Shown: positions 45,913-53,423 of the stretch, piece by piece | Numbering within the stretch: the stretch's first letter is position 1 | Layout: every line of letters begins with the position of its first letter | Assembly: GCA_026169535.1 (NCBI GenBank) | Contig: JAPFCU010000037.1 | Coordinates: 1-64,000 of the forward strand | Direction of reading: 5' to 3' | Length of the DNA: 64,000 nucleotides | From: Blautia sp. | Lineage (GTDB): Bacteria > Bacillota > Clostridia > Lachnospirales > Lachnospiraceae | Position numbers and translations under genes: made by a program | The notes under the pieces: generated by a model | Seen by the model: the letters and a program-made list of their open reading frames with translations, nothing else | The model's database searches: none | What the model was told of the DNA's origin: nothing

Positions 45913-47136
45913 TTATTTCTCTCCCCTCAGCACTCGATCCAGAATATCTGCAAAAGGTTCCATTGCATTTTTTACCTCCTGCACTGTATTTGTCTGTGCT
46001 CCTGCTTCCAGAAGAACCGATCTTTTTCTCAGATGCAGGTTATACCTCAGCCCGGACAGATAGATACCTCTGTAAAAATCCGGATAGTACTGTGCAGCCT
46101 GATATTCCATTTGAAAAGAAAAAGCAAGGTTGTCTTCTATATATGGATTCGGCAGATAATCTACAGTTCCCTGAGAGCGTGTATAGCTTAGACCATTATA
46201 AAACATAATCTGTGCCGTTGGTTTTCCATTAATCGTCGTAACCAGATGACGATCCTCCGGCACCCCGTCTCTGTGAAGATCTATGATCACTTCTATGGAC
46301 GGATTCTTTGCAAGAATTTTTTCTATATAAGGACGCGCGTAATCATAGGCCGCACTGCGGTCAAGCTGCCCGCCAGCCATATCAAACTGCTCTGTTATGT
46401 GAAGCACCTGATAACCATAGGTATCGGTAAGAATTTTTTCAAGATAGTCTCCTACTCCTACAATAGTGTCTGCAATTTCTCCTTCCCGGGAATCCGCAAA
46501 AGTTTCCTGCGTGTGACTGTGATAAATAAGGATCTGTGGATTATCAGGATCCTGATTTATAGTAAGATCCTTTTCCAGAAATCTTTTCGCATTCAGCTGC
46601 TCTGGATTTGTGTCAGTATTTTCATCTATAATAAAAAAATTATTCAACAGATAATCATAATCTGCAAGAATTTCCGGTGCCAGGTTTATCACCGGAGCCG
46701 GCTGGATCTGTGCCAGAACAGGAGCAGCTGTTACCGAAGGAGCTTCCGTTATTGCAGGTGTTTCTGTTACTGCAGGTGTTTCCGTTACTGCAGGTGTTTC
46801 CGTCTTCTTTTTATTTTCTGCCGGCTGAATATGCTCTTCTTTCTCCTGCTCCTGAGACAGCATGTCCTGATTTTCTGACACTGTCTCTGTACTCAGGTTC
46901 CTGTTTTCTTCAGCCATCTGCTTTGCCAGATATGCAGCGTTCCCCTCCATCAGCTTCTCATATGTTTCCGGGTCCTCTCTCTCCGGAACACTTCTGGCTT
47001 TCTTCTCCAGAAAACAATAAAGAGGAAACTGCCTGTATGCATTTCCTCTCATAAAAAAGGGATCTGGCATCACAGCCAGAACTGCCCAAAAACATAAACT
47101 CATGATAATACAGCATGCTTTCTGGAGCTTTGTCAT
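45913..47136 (-). CDS. spoIIP: Stage II sporulation protein P
   Basis: 407 aa. An N-terminal membrane anchor is followed by a low-complexity linker and a peptidoglycan amidase/endopeptidase domain with ILIYHSHTQETF and IEVIIDLHRDGVPE, the metal-binding motifs of SpoIIP. It thins septal peptidoglycan and drives engulfment of the forespore. The linker contains short Thr-Pro-Ala-Val repeats encoded by an 18-base DNA repeat. It is 59 bases after gpr, the usual clostridial order. Confidence 0.95.
   Translation of the reverse strand: MTKLQKACCIIMSLCFWAVLAVMPDPFFMRGNAYRQFPLYCFLEKKARSVPEREDPETYEKLMEGNAAYLAKQMAEENRNLSTETVSENQDMLSQEQEKEEHIQPAENKKKTETPAVTETPAVTETPAITEAPSVTAAPVLAQIQPAPVINLAPEILADYDYLLNNFFIIDENTDTNPEQLNAKRFLEKDLTINQDPDNPQILIYHSHTQETFADSREGEIADTIVGVGDYLEKILTDTYGYQVLHITEQFDMAGGQLDRSAAYDYARPYIEKILAKNPSIEVIIDLHRDGVPEDRHLVTTINGKPTAQIMFYNGLSYTRSQGTVDYLPNPYIEDNLAFSFQMEYQAAQYYPDFYRGIYLSGLRYNLHLRKRSVLLEAGAQTNTVQEVKNAMEPFADILDRVLRGEK
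46748..46801. repeat. Three 18-base tandem repeats in the spoIIP linker
   Basis: GTTACTGCAGGTGTTTCC occurs three times in direct succession, the first copy with two changes. In frame it encodes the repeated TETPAV/I unit of the SpoIIP linker. Copy number may vary between strains by slippage. Confidence 0.9.
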
Positions 47137-47195
47137 AGGATCACCTCTTTCAAAGTATCCTATGACGCAATATCAGCGATTATGCCTATACCTCT

Positions 47196-48098
47196 TTAAG
47201 AAAATGCCATATTCAACCCTTCCGATATTGTAAAGCTCAGATATTTGACTGTCTCATCCACATCCTTTGGCGTTACAAACATACTATACAGATTTGGTGA
47301 TATCATTTCCTCCAGAAATTCTTTCTGTTCCTGTTCTTCCAGTGTATCCAAAAGATGAGCCATGGAATCATGAACGATAGTTGCCGCATCCACCACCGTA
47401 GGAACTCCTATACCGATCACTTTTACCTGAAGATTCTCTTCTGTAAGCCCGTTTCTGTGATTTCCCACACCGGAACCCGGATGAATACCTGTATCCGTGA
47501 TCTGAACTGTCCTGTTCAGTCTTCGCACACTGCGGGCAGCCAGTGCATCTACTGCAATTACTACATCCGGTTTTGTTTCTGCCGTCACACCCTGAATGAT
47601 CTCCGATGTTTCCATCCCTGTCTGAGCCATTACCCCGGGTATGATCCCGCTGACCCTGTGTAAAATTTCTTTTCCGCTGCTTTTCAGTCCGTATTCCCGT
47701 ATAATATGCCGTGTCATACGAAGATTATCTATCACAAGAGGTCCCAGTGAGTCTGCGGTGATTCCCTGATTTCCCAGTCCCACTACCAGAACCGAAGTTT
47801 CCCTGTCCAGATTGATCAGTCTTTGAAGATGTTTGGCAATTTCCTCTGATATTTCCCTGTGATAATCTTCATCGGAAGCGGACAGATCAGGGGCTTCTAT
47901 AGTAATATAATTGCCCTGAGGGCGTCCCATGGCCTTAGCCCCGTTTTCTGTAGTGATTTTTACTATCGTCGTTCGAATATCCTTCTCTTCATTATAATCT
48001 TCCTGGATTTCCACGCCTCGAAGCTCTGTCTCCCTTTCTGCAAAGCTTTCTGTTGCCTCCAATGCCAGATCCGTTCTGATCCTGCTGTTACCCAACAT
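47196..48098 (-). CDS. gpr: Germination protease (GPR endopeptidase)
   Basis: 300 aa from the ATG at 48098, which has GGAGGAG just upstream; the ORF start at 48164 adds 22 unlikely residues. GPR is an atypical aspartic protease that degrades small acid-soluble spore proteins during germination. The N-terminal IRTDLALEA sequence matches the autoprocessing site of the zymogen, and VLVVGLGNQGITADSLGP is the family core. It is divergent from rpsT and followed by spoIIP, as in most Clostridia. Confidence 0.95.
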   Translation of the reverse strand: MLGNSRIRTDLALEATESFAERETELRGVEIQEDYNEEKDIRTTIVKITTENGAKAMGRPQGNYITIEAPDLSASDEDYHREISEEIAKHLQRLINLDRETSVLVVGLGNQGITADSLGPLVIDNLRMTRHIIREYGLKSSGKEILHRVSGIIPGVMAQTGMETSEIIQGVTAETKPDVVIAVDALAARSVRRLNRTVQITDTGIHPGSGVGNHRNGLTEENLQVKVIGIGVPTVVDAATIVHDSMAHLLDTLEEQEQKEFLEEMISPNLYSMFVTPKDVDETVKYLSFTISEGLNMAFS

Positions 48099-48157
48099 TT
48101 TTTCTCCTCCGGATTGTCTTTTTATGTAGGATTTGTCTTTTTTATAGGAATTATGTA

Positions 48158-48186
48158 TTGACATTCAAAGATATGTGTAATAAAAT
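48158..48186 (+). promoter_or_regulatory. rpsT promoter
   Basis: Consensus TTGACA and TAAAAT are 17 bases apart, about 80 bases upstream of the rpsT start. Confidence 0.8.
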
Positions 48187-48264
48187 ATATAAGCATGTTC
48201 ACAGAAGCGCCCGTGTCTGTTTCTGGAACAGATTATCAAAAACTCGAAATGGAGGTGTATCACA

Positions 48265-48528
48265 TTGGCTAACATTAAATCCGCAAAGAAAAGAATTTTA
48301 GTAAACAGAACTAAAGCTGCGAGAAACAAGTCTATCCGCTCTGCTGTTAAAACTTCCATCAAAAAGGTAGAAGCTGCAGTTCAGAACAACGATAAGGCTG
48401 CTGCACAGGTAGCACTCAACGAGGCGATCGCTACTATCAGCAAAGCAACATCCAAGGGTGTTTACCACAAAAACAACTGTGCAAGAAAAGTTTCCCGTTT
48501 GACAAAAGCCGTTAACAACATCGGCTAA
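48265..48528 (+). CDS. rpsT: 30S ribosomal protein S20
   Basis: 87 aa, very basic, starting ANIKSAKKR after the initiator, the family signature. S20 binds 16S rRNA early in 30S assembly. The start codon is TTG with GGAGGTG seven to eight bases upstream; a UUG start is also known for E. coli rpsT, where S20 regulates its own translation. It is the only clear plus-strand gene of the window. A palindrome and a terminator follow. Confidence 0.98.
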   Translation: MANIKSAKKRILVNRTKAARNKSIRSAVKTSIKKVEAAVQNNDKAAAQVALNEAIATISKATSKGVYHKNNCARKVSRLTKAVNNIG

Positions 48529-48544
48529 TAGAAAACGAACTTAT

Positions 48545-48570
48545 TTTTAATTATAAGCTTATAATTAAAA
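48545..48570. repeat. Perfect 26-base AT-rich palindrome after rpsT
   Basis: TTTTAATTATAAG is followed at once by its exact reverse complement, with no loop, centred on AAGCTT. It lies between the rpsT stop and the terminator. It could extend the terminator structure or bind a protein dimer. Confidence 0.8.
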
Positions 48571-48572
48571 AA

Positions 48573-48605
48573 GACAGTCACAACCGTCATGTGACTGTCT
48601 TTTTT
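48573..48605. terminator. Bidirectional terminator between rpsT and nadA
   Basis: GACAGTCAC and GTGACTGTC pair over nine bases with a nine-base loop; As on the left and Ts on the right give U-tracts on both strands. It ends rpsT and the converging nad operon. Confidence 0.88.
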
Positions 48606-48617
48606 CTGTTTTACCGG

Positions 48618-49532
48618 TCAGCCCAGCTCAACCATTCTTCTGATACATTTTTCTGCCCCGTCCATAATATCCTGAGAAAGCAGAATTTCTTCTCCTCCCT
48701 GTCCTTTCAGACAGTTATAAATATCCATCAGTGTGGTCACCTTCATATCCATACAGGTCAGAGCTACAGAAAGGGGATAAAATCTTTTTTCCGGATAAGA
48801 AAACTGAAGATGCTCCACAATACTGTTCTCTGTTCCAATAATAAATTCCTCTGCCTCTGATTTTTCCACATAGGACATAATTCCTGTTGTAGAACCGACA
48901 TAATCTGCATATGCCACAACCTCAGGCCGGCACTCTGGATGCATAAGGAGAAGAGCTCCCGGATGAGCAGCTTTCGCCTTTTCTGTCTCCTCCCCGGTAA
49001 CTGCCGCATGACGTGGACATCCTCCATTATAAAAAGCAAAGGTCTTTTCCGGAATCTGCTCTGCCACAAAATGTCCCAGATTAGGATCCGGAATAAAAAG
49101 AATCTTATCATGATCCAGACGACGGCAGATTTCTACCGCTGAAGCAGAAGTCACACACACATCACACTCTGTTTTCAGTTCAGAGGTTGTGTTGATATAA
49201 GCTACAACTGCATATCCGGGATATTTCTTTTTCAGTTCTCTCAGTTCCTCAACAGTGAGCTGCTCAGCCATAGGACACCCTGCTGTAGGATTTGGAAGCC
49301 ATACCTTTTTATCCGGACTTAATATCTTGCAAGTCTCTGCCATAAAACGTACGCCGCACATGAGAATGCCTTCACAGTCGCTTTTGGATGCCTGCACGCT
49401 TAATCCATAAGAATCTCCTGTATAATCTGCCACCTCCAGAATTTCATGGCCCTGATAAGCATGTGCCAGGATACAGATATTCTTTTCCTTTTTCAGACGG
49501 AGGATCTCCTCCTGTATCTCTGCGATCTTCAT
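48618..49532 (-). CDS. nadA: Quinolinate synthase A
   Basis: 304 aa from the ATG at 49532, which overlaps the niaR stop as ATGA and has GAGGAG upstream. NadA condenses iminoaspartate with dihydroxyacetone phosphate to quinolinate and carries a 4Fe-4S cluster. The cluster cysteines are likely in MCGVRFM, CDVCVTSA and the HPECRPEV region, and GCPMAEQ and HFVAEQIP segments are typical. It is the last gene of the NAD de novo operon. Confidence 0.95.
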   Translation of the reverse strand: MKIAEIQEEILRLKKEKNICILAHAYQGHEILEVADYTGDSYGLSVQASKSDCEGILMCGVRFMAETCKILSPDKKVWLPNPTAGCPMAEQLTVEELRELKKKYPGYAVVAYINTTSELKTECDVCVTSASAVEICRRLDHDKILFIPDPNLGHFVAEQIPEKTFAFYNGGCPRHAAVTGEETEKAKAAHPGALLLMHPECRPEVVAYADYVGSTTGIMSYVEKSEAEEFIIGTENSIVEHLQFSYPEKRFYPLSVALTCMDMKVTTLMDIYNCLKGQGGEEILLSQDIMDGAEKCIRRMVELG

Positions 49533-50077
49533 AATTTGTTCTCCTCTTTTTCTTTCTTTTCCCATGGCTGCAAAGGCGCCAGAAATCCAGCTTTTTCAAG
49601 CTGCTGTCTGATTAGATCCAGGCGTTCCGGACTGGAAGCCTCCACAAGGTGATAATGATAACCAGAAGTAGCATTGCTCAGAACAGTGGAATGACTGCTG
49701 TTTAAAGCCTCTACAAACTCTGTCACATCATGCCTGGACCGGATATCCATTTCTGCAGATACACGACCGTATACTCTGTGACTGATACTGATATTTTTTA
49801 TATGACCGCCGCAGTCTACAATCAGATTCAATTCTTCTGCCGCCTGCTCCTGTCTGTGACGCACCTTAAATTCTCTGGTAAAGCTGGTGTCCTGCTGGAT
49901 CGCATATCCCTTTGTAGTGGAAAGGATACCCGGCGTAGACGCACGGATCACCGCCATATCCTGAACGATCACCTGACGGCTTACGCCAAATTTTGCAGCA
50001 AGTTCTCTGGCCGCAACCGGCTCTTCCTCTCTCTGAAGAATCTGAAGGATTTCCTTTCTCCTCTCAGAGGTGTTCAT
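49529..50077 (-). CDS. niaR: NiaR-type NAD biosynthesis repressor (3H domain)
   Basis: 182 aa. An N-terminal HTH_11 domain (ARELAAKFGVSRQVIVQDMAVI) is followed by a 3H domain with conserved histidines (FKVRHRQEQ, SHRVYG, GYHYHLVEA) that bind metal and nicotinate. The family represses NAD synthesis or niacin uptake genes when nicotinic acid is present. GAGGAGG lies six bases before the ATG at 50077. It lies between nadC and nadA, so it would autoregulate through the operon promoter. Confidence 0.92.
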   Translation of the reverse strand: MNTSERRKEILQILQREEEPVAARELAAKFGVSRQVIVQDMAVIRASTPGILSTTKGYAIQQDTSFTREFKVRHRQEQAAEELNLIVDCGGHIKNISISHRVYGRVSAEMDIRSRHDVTEFVEALNSSHSTVLSNATSGYHYHLVEASSPERLDLIRQQLEKAGFLAPLQPWEKKEKEENKL

Positions 50078-50090
50078 GATATGCCTCCTC

Positions 50091-50942
50091 TCAGACCGCA
50101 TGAAGATTTTTCATGGAAATATCAAGGATCGGTGCAGAATGAGTCAGCGCCCCGCTGGAAACATAGTCCACACCAACGTCACGGATCTTTGCGATATTCT
50201 CTTTTGTCACATTTCCGGAACACTCTGTCTCTGCTCTTCCGTCAATAAGGGCAACTGCCTCTTTCATCTGTTCCGGTGTCATATTATCCAGCATAATGAT
50301 GTCTGCTCCTGCTTCTACAGCTTCTTTTACCTGATCCAGAGTTTCTACCTCAATCTCAATCTTACGTACAAAAGGCGCATATGCCTTTGCCATAGCCACT
50401 GCCTTTGCCACGCTTCCGGCAGCCCCGATGTGATTATCTTTCAGGAGTACTCCGTCCGAAAGATTATAACGATGGTTGCATCCTCCACCTACACGAACTG
50501 CATACTTTTCAAATACACGACAGTTTGGAGTTGTTTTTCTTGTATCCAGAAGAGTCAGACTGCTGCCCTCAAGAAGTCCTGCCACCTCTCTTGTATAAGT
50601 AGCGATTCCGCTCATTCTCTGAAGATAGTTAAGAGCTACTCTCTCGCCGGAAAGAAGTACACGTATATCTCCGTTTACTTTTGCCAGAAGCTGTCCATTC
50701 TTTACCTGGTCTCCATCCTTGCAGAAAAATTCAATTTCAGTCTTATCATCCAGAAGAGTAAATACCCTTGCATAAACCTGAAGTCCTGCGATCACACCAT
50801 CCTCCTTGGCGATCAGATCCACTGTTCCCTGCTGCGCTTCCGGCATTACAGCATTTGTAGAAACATCCTCACTTGTGATATCCTCCCTCAGAGCCATCAT
50901 GATCAGCTCATCTGCCTGCATTTTCATTGTAATCTCATTCAT
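50091..50942 (-). CDS. nadC: Quinolinate phosphoribosyltransferase
   Basis: 283 aa, full length. It converts quinolinate and PRPP to nicotinate mononucleotide with loss of CO2. RKTTPNCRVFEKYAVRVGGG and HRYNLSDGVLLKDNHI hold the catalytic basic residues, and EVETLDQVKEA and MLDNMTPEQM the barrel acids. It overlaps the nadB end by eight bases. Confidence 0.96.
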   Translation of the reverse strand: MNEITMKMQADELIMMALREDITSEDVSTNAVMPEAQQGTVDLIAKEDGVIAGLQVYARVFTLLDDKTEIEFFCKDGDQVKNGQLLAKVNGDIRVLLSGERVALNYLQRMSGIATYTREVAGLLEGSSLTLLDTRKTTPNCRVFEKYAVRVGGGCNHRYNLSDGVLLKDNHIGAAGSVAKAVAMAKAYAPFVRKIEIEVETLDQVKEAVEAGADIIMLDNMTPEQMKEAVALIDGRAETECSGNVTKENIAKIRDVGVDYVSSGALTHSAPILDISMKNLHAV

Positions 50943-52224
50943 GACTGTTTTTCATCCTTTCAATTTCATTTAATACATTTTTCCGATAGCCTGCCATCAG
51001 AGTTTCCCGGTCTTCATAGCATTTCCGATCAATGGCTCCGGCACGGCATGGCTCCGGCTTCTTTCCAAACAATATATCATCTGCGGCTCTTCTTGCAAAC
51101 ACCAGAGATTCCAAAAGAGAATTGCTGGCCAGACGATTTTTTCCATGAACTCCATTGCAGCTTGTTTCACCACAGGCATAAAGCCCTTGCATTGAAGTCC
51201 TGCTTCCCAGATCCACCTGAATGCCTCCCATAAAATAGTGCTGAGCCGGAACTACCGGAATCGGTTCCTTTCGTACGTCATATCCTTCCTCCAGACATCG
51301 TTTGAAGATATTTGGAAAATGTTTCATGATCATATCCTCACCCAATGGACGCATATCCTCCCACACATATTCGGTATCCTGTTTTTCCATCTGTGCGAAG
51401 ATTGCCTTGCTAAGAAGATCTCTGGGCTGCAGTTCATTTGTAAAACGCTGTCCGTCTTTATCACAAAGATGCGCACCCTCTCCTCGGACAGATTCCGAAA
51501 TCAGAAATCTCCTTCCTGGTTTTTCAGAATAAAGAGTTGTTGGATGAATCTGTATATAATCCAGATTCTCCAGATTAATCTGATGCTTCATGGCAATACC
51601 AAGTGCATCTCCTGTAATATGAGGAAAGTTGGTAGAGTTTTTATAAAGTCCGCCAAGCCCTCCGCAAGCCAGGACCACATAAGGCGCGCGGATATCATAA
51701 ATCTCATCCTGCTCATCCATAACCACCACTCCCCCGCAGATATTATCCCGGGAGATCAGATCTACCATGGTCATATATTCACAGATTTCAATATTTTCTC
51801 TTTTTTTTGCCTGTTCAAGAAGTTTAGAGGTGATTTCCTTTCCGGTAATATCCTCATGAAAAAGAATCCTGGGCTGAGAATGTGCCCCTTCTCTGGTAAA
51901 CAGAAGATCGCCTTCCTCACTCCGTTCAAAATCCACATTTCTCGTAAGAAGATCGCGGATAATACTGTTGGAGCTGCGAATCATCAGATCTACTGCTTTT
52001 TTATTATTTTCATAATGGCCGGCACGCATGGTATCCTCAAAATAATCATTGTAGTCAGCCTCTCCCCGAAGCATGCAGATTCCTCCCTGTGCCAGAAAAG
52101 AATCTGACTGATCTGCTTCTTTTTTTGTGATCATCAGGATCTTCTTCCTTTCCGGAAGATTCAGGGCACAGTACAGACCTGCGGCTCCTGTTCCCACAAC
52201 AATCACGTCATAACGTTCTTTCAT
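50935..52224 (-). CDS. nadB: L-aspartate oxidase
   Basis: 429 aa. The FAD-binding motif is VVGTGAAGLYCAL; succinate-dehydrogenase-like segments include SFLAQGGI and GLYACGETSCNGVHGKNRLASNS. It oxidises aspartate to iminoaspartate for NadA. It is shorter than the ~530 aa E. coli enzyme because the C-terminal helical domain is reduced, common in Clostridia. It is the first gene of the nad operon and has a clear promoter and operator. Confidence 0.95.
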   Translation of the reverse strand: MKERYDVIVVGTGAAGLYCALNLPERKKILMITKKEADQSDSFLAQGGICMLRGEADYNDYFEDTMRAGHYENNKKAVDLMIRSSNSIIRDLLTRNVDFERSEEGDLLFTREGAHSQPRILFHEDITGKEITSKLLEQAKKRENIEICEYMTMVDLISRDNICGGVVVMDEQDEIYDIRAPYVVLACGGLGGLYKNSTNFPHITGDALGIAMKHQINLENLDYIQIHPTTLYSEKPGRRFLISESVRGEGAHLCDKDGQRFTNELQPRDLLSKAIFAQMEKQDTEYVWEDMRPLGEDMIMKHFPNIFKRCLEEGYDVRKEPIPVVPAQHYFMGGIQVDLGSRTSMQGLYACGETSCNGVHGKNRLASNSLLESLVFARRAADDILFGKKPEPCRAGAIDRKCYEDRETLMAGYRKNVLNEIERMKNSHE

Positions 52225-52257
52225 GTTTTCTCCTCATATCCTTAACATTTTTTTGCA

Positions 52258-52286
52258 AGTATACCACTAGACTTAACAGGTGTCAA
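52258..52286 (-). promoter_or_regulatory. nad operon promoter
   Basis: Minus-strand TTGACA and TATACT are 17 bases apart, close to consensus, about 35 bases upstream of nadB. The -35 box lies inside the palindromic operator. Confidence 0.85.
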
Positions 52287-52295
52287 GACACCTGT
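52276..52295. promoter_or_regulatory. Palindromic operator, candidate NiaR site
   Basis: ACAGGTGTC-AA-GACACCTGT is a perfect 20-base inverted repeat covering the -35 box of the nad promoter. The operon encodes a NiaR homologue, and the sequence resembles NiaR boxes as I remember them for Firmicutes; that resemblance was not checked against a database. Confidence 0.75.
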
Positions 52296-52321
52296 AATGA
52301 TAAGAATAATAACTATAGGAC

Positions 52322-53305
52322 TTATCTTCCGGAACTATATTTCACGATCAGCAGTTCTACACTGAGCACATCCTGAAGCCGCCCGGTCTTGACCGCTTCT
52401 TCTGCATCCACAAAATCCTCTTCTGCTTTGCGAAGTTCCTCCGAACTATAAGATCGTGCACAAGCTGCTATATTTCTGGCAACAAAAGAGGGAACGCCCA
52501 AACGGGAGGCAATTTCCGGCTGGGCCACACCCTCTTCCGCCATTTTTTTTGCCAGAAAAAGCTGATGGAACTGTTTTGCAAGAAGAAACAGAATTCTCAT
52601 AGGAGGCTCCTTCAACGTCAACAGGTCATAATAAAGATCCAGTGCACGCTTCTGATTTTTTTCTGTTACCGCACGGACCATGTCAAAAATCTTGTTTGCT
52701 GTCTGCGTTGTACATACAGCTTCAATATCCTGAGCTGTCACAATATCTCTGCCTTCTGTATAGGCAATCAGTTTTTCCAGCTCCATACGGATATTTCCCA
52801 TATCTGTACCGGTCTTTATAAGAAAAAGTTCCATATCAGATGTTTTGATCTTACGACCTTCTCTTCCAAGTATACCTGCCGCCCAGCGCATCAGAGATTT
52901 TTCATCCTGACGGGAAAATTCTGTTACCCGTCCTATATTTTTCACTGCTTTATACATCCGGCTTCTCTTATCTACTTCTTCCTCTACAAAGATCATCCTC
53001 ACATAATCAGGAAGCGTTTTCATATAATCAGCAAGTTCTTCACATTTATTTTTAAAAAATCCGGAGTTTTCCACAAGGATTACCCTGTGATCTGCAAAAA
53101 ACGGCATCGTCTCACAGAGATCGATCATCTCTCTTATCTCGATTCCCTTTCCTTCATACCTGCTGAAATTCATTGTATCTCCATCTGGGTTTAATTCCTT
53201 CAGCAGCTTATCTTTATACTGTTGTCTAAGATAGGCTTCCTCCCCATATAAAAGATAGGCCGTTTTAAAATTTCCTGTTTTCAAATCTTCCTGTAAGCTT
53301 TTCAA
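52322..53305 (-). CDS. holA: DNA polymerase III delta subunit
   Basis: 327 aa. HolA opens the sliding clamp within the clamp-loader complex. AYLLYGEEAYLRQQY at the N-terminus, the RMIFVEEEVDKRSRMYK region and the C-terminal helical domain fit the YqeN/HolA family. The start is a TTG at 53305 with GGGAG seven bases upstream. comEC lies upstream, the common clostridial arrangement, but rpsT is separated from it here by the nad operon. Confidence 0.93.
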   Translation of the reverse strand: MKSLQEDLKTGNFKTAYLLYGEEAYLRQQYKDKLLKELNPDGDTMNFSRYEGKGIEIREMIDLCETMPFFADHRVILVENSGFFKNKCEELADYMKTLPDYVRMIFVEEEVDKRSRMYKAVKNIGRVTEFSRQDEKSLMRWAAGILGREGRKIKTSDMELFLIKTGTDMGNIRMELEKLIAYTEGRDIVTAQDIEAVCTTQTANKIFDMVRAVTEKNQKRALDLYYDLLTLKEPPMRILFLLAKQFHQLFLAKKMAEEGVAQPEIASRLGVPSFVARNIAACARSYSSEELRKAEEDFVDAEEAVKTGRLQDVLSVELLIVKYSSGR

Positions 53306-53341
53306 GATCTAACTCCCTTTGCTGTTTCTTTTTATTTTTCT

Positions 53342-53370
53342 ATTATACAAATATTCACTGCCTCCCGCAA
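53342..53370 (-). promoter_or_regulatory. holA promoter
   Basis: TTGCGG and TATAAT are 17 bases apart on the minus strand, about 37 bases upstream of the holA TTG. Confidence 0.6.
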
Positions 53371-53423
53371 GACAAATCCCCGCCTTCTGCCGCTTCCCCT
53401 GTTTCCCATAACCTGTCCGCTTT

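Noticed and set aside
48099-48157. Sporulation sigma promoter for gpr
   Set aside because: gpr is normally transcribed in the forespore by sigma G, but I could not find a convincing pair of boxes at proper spacing.
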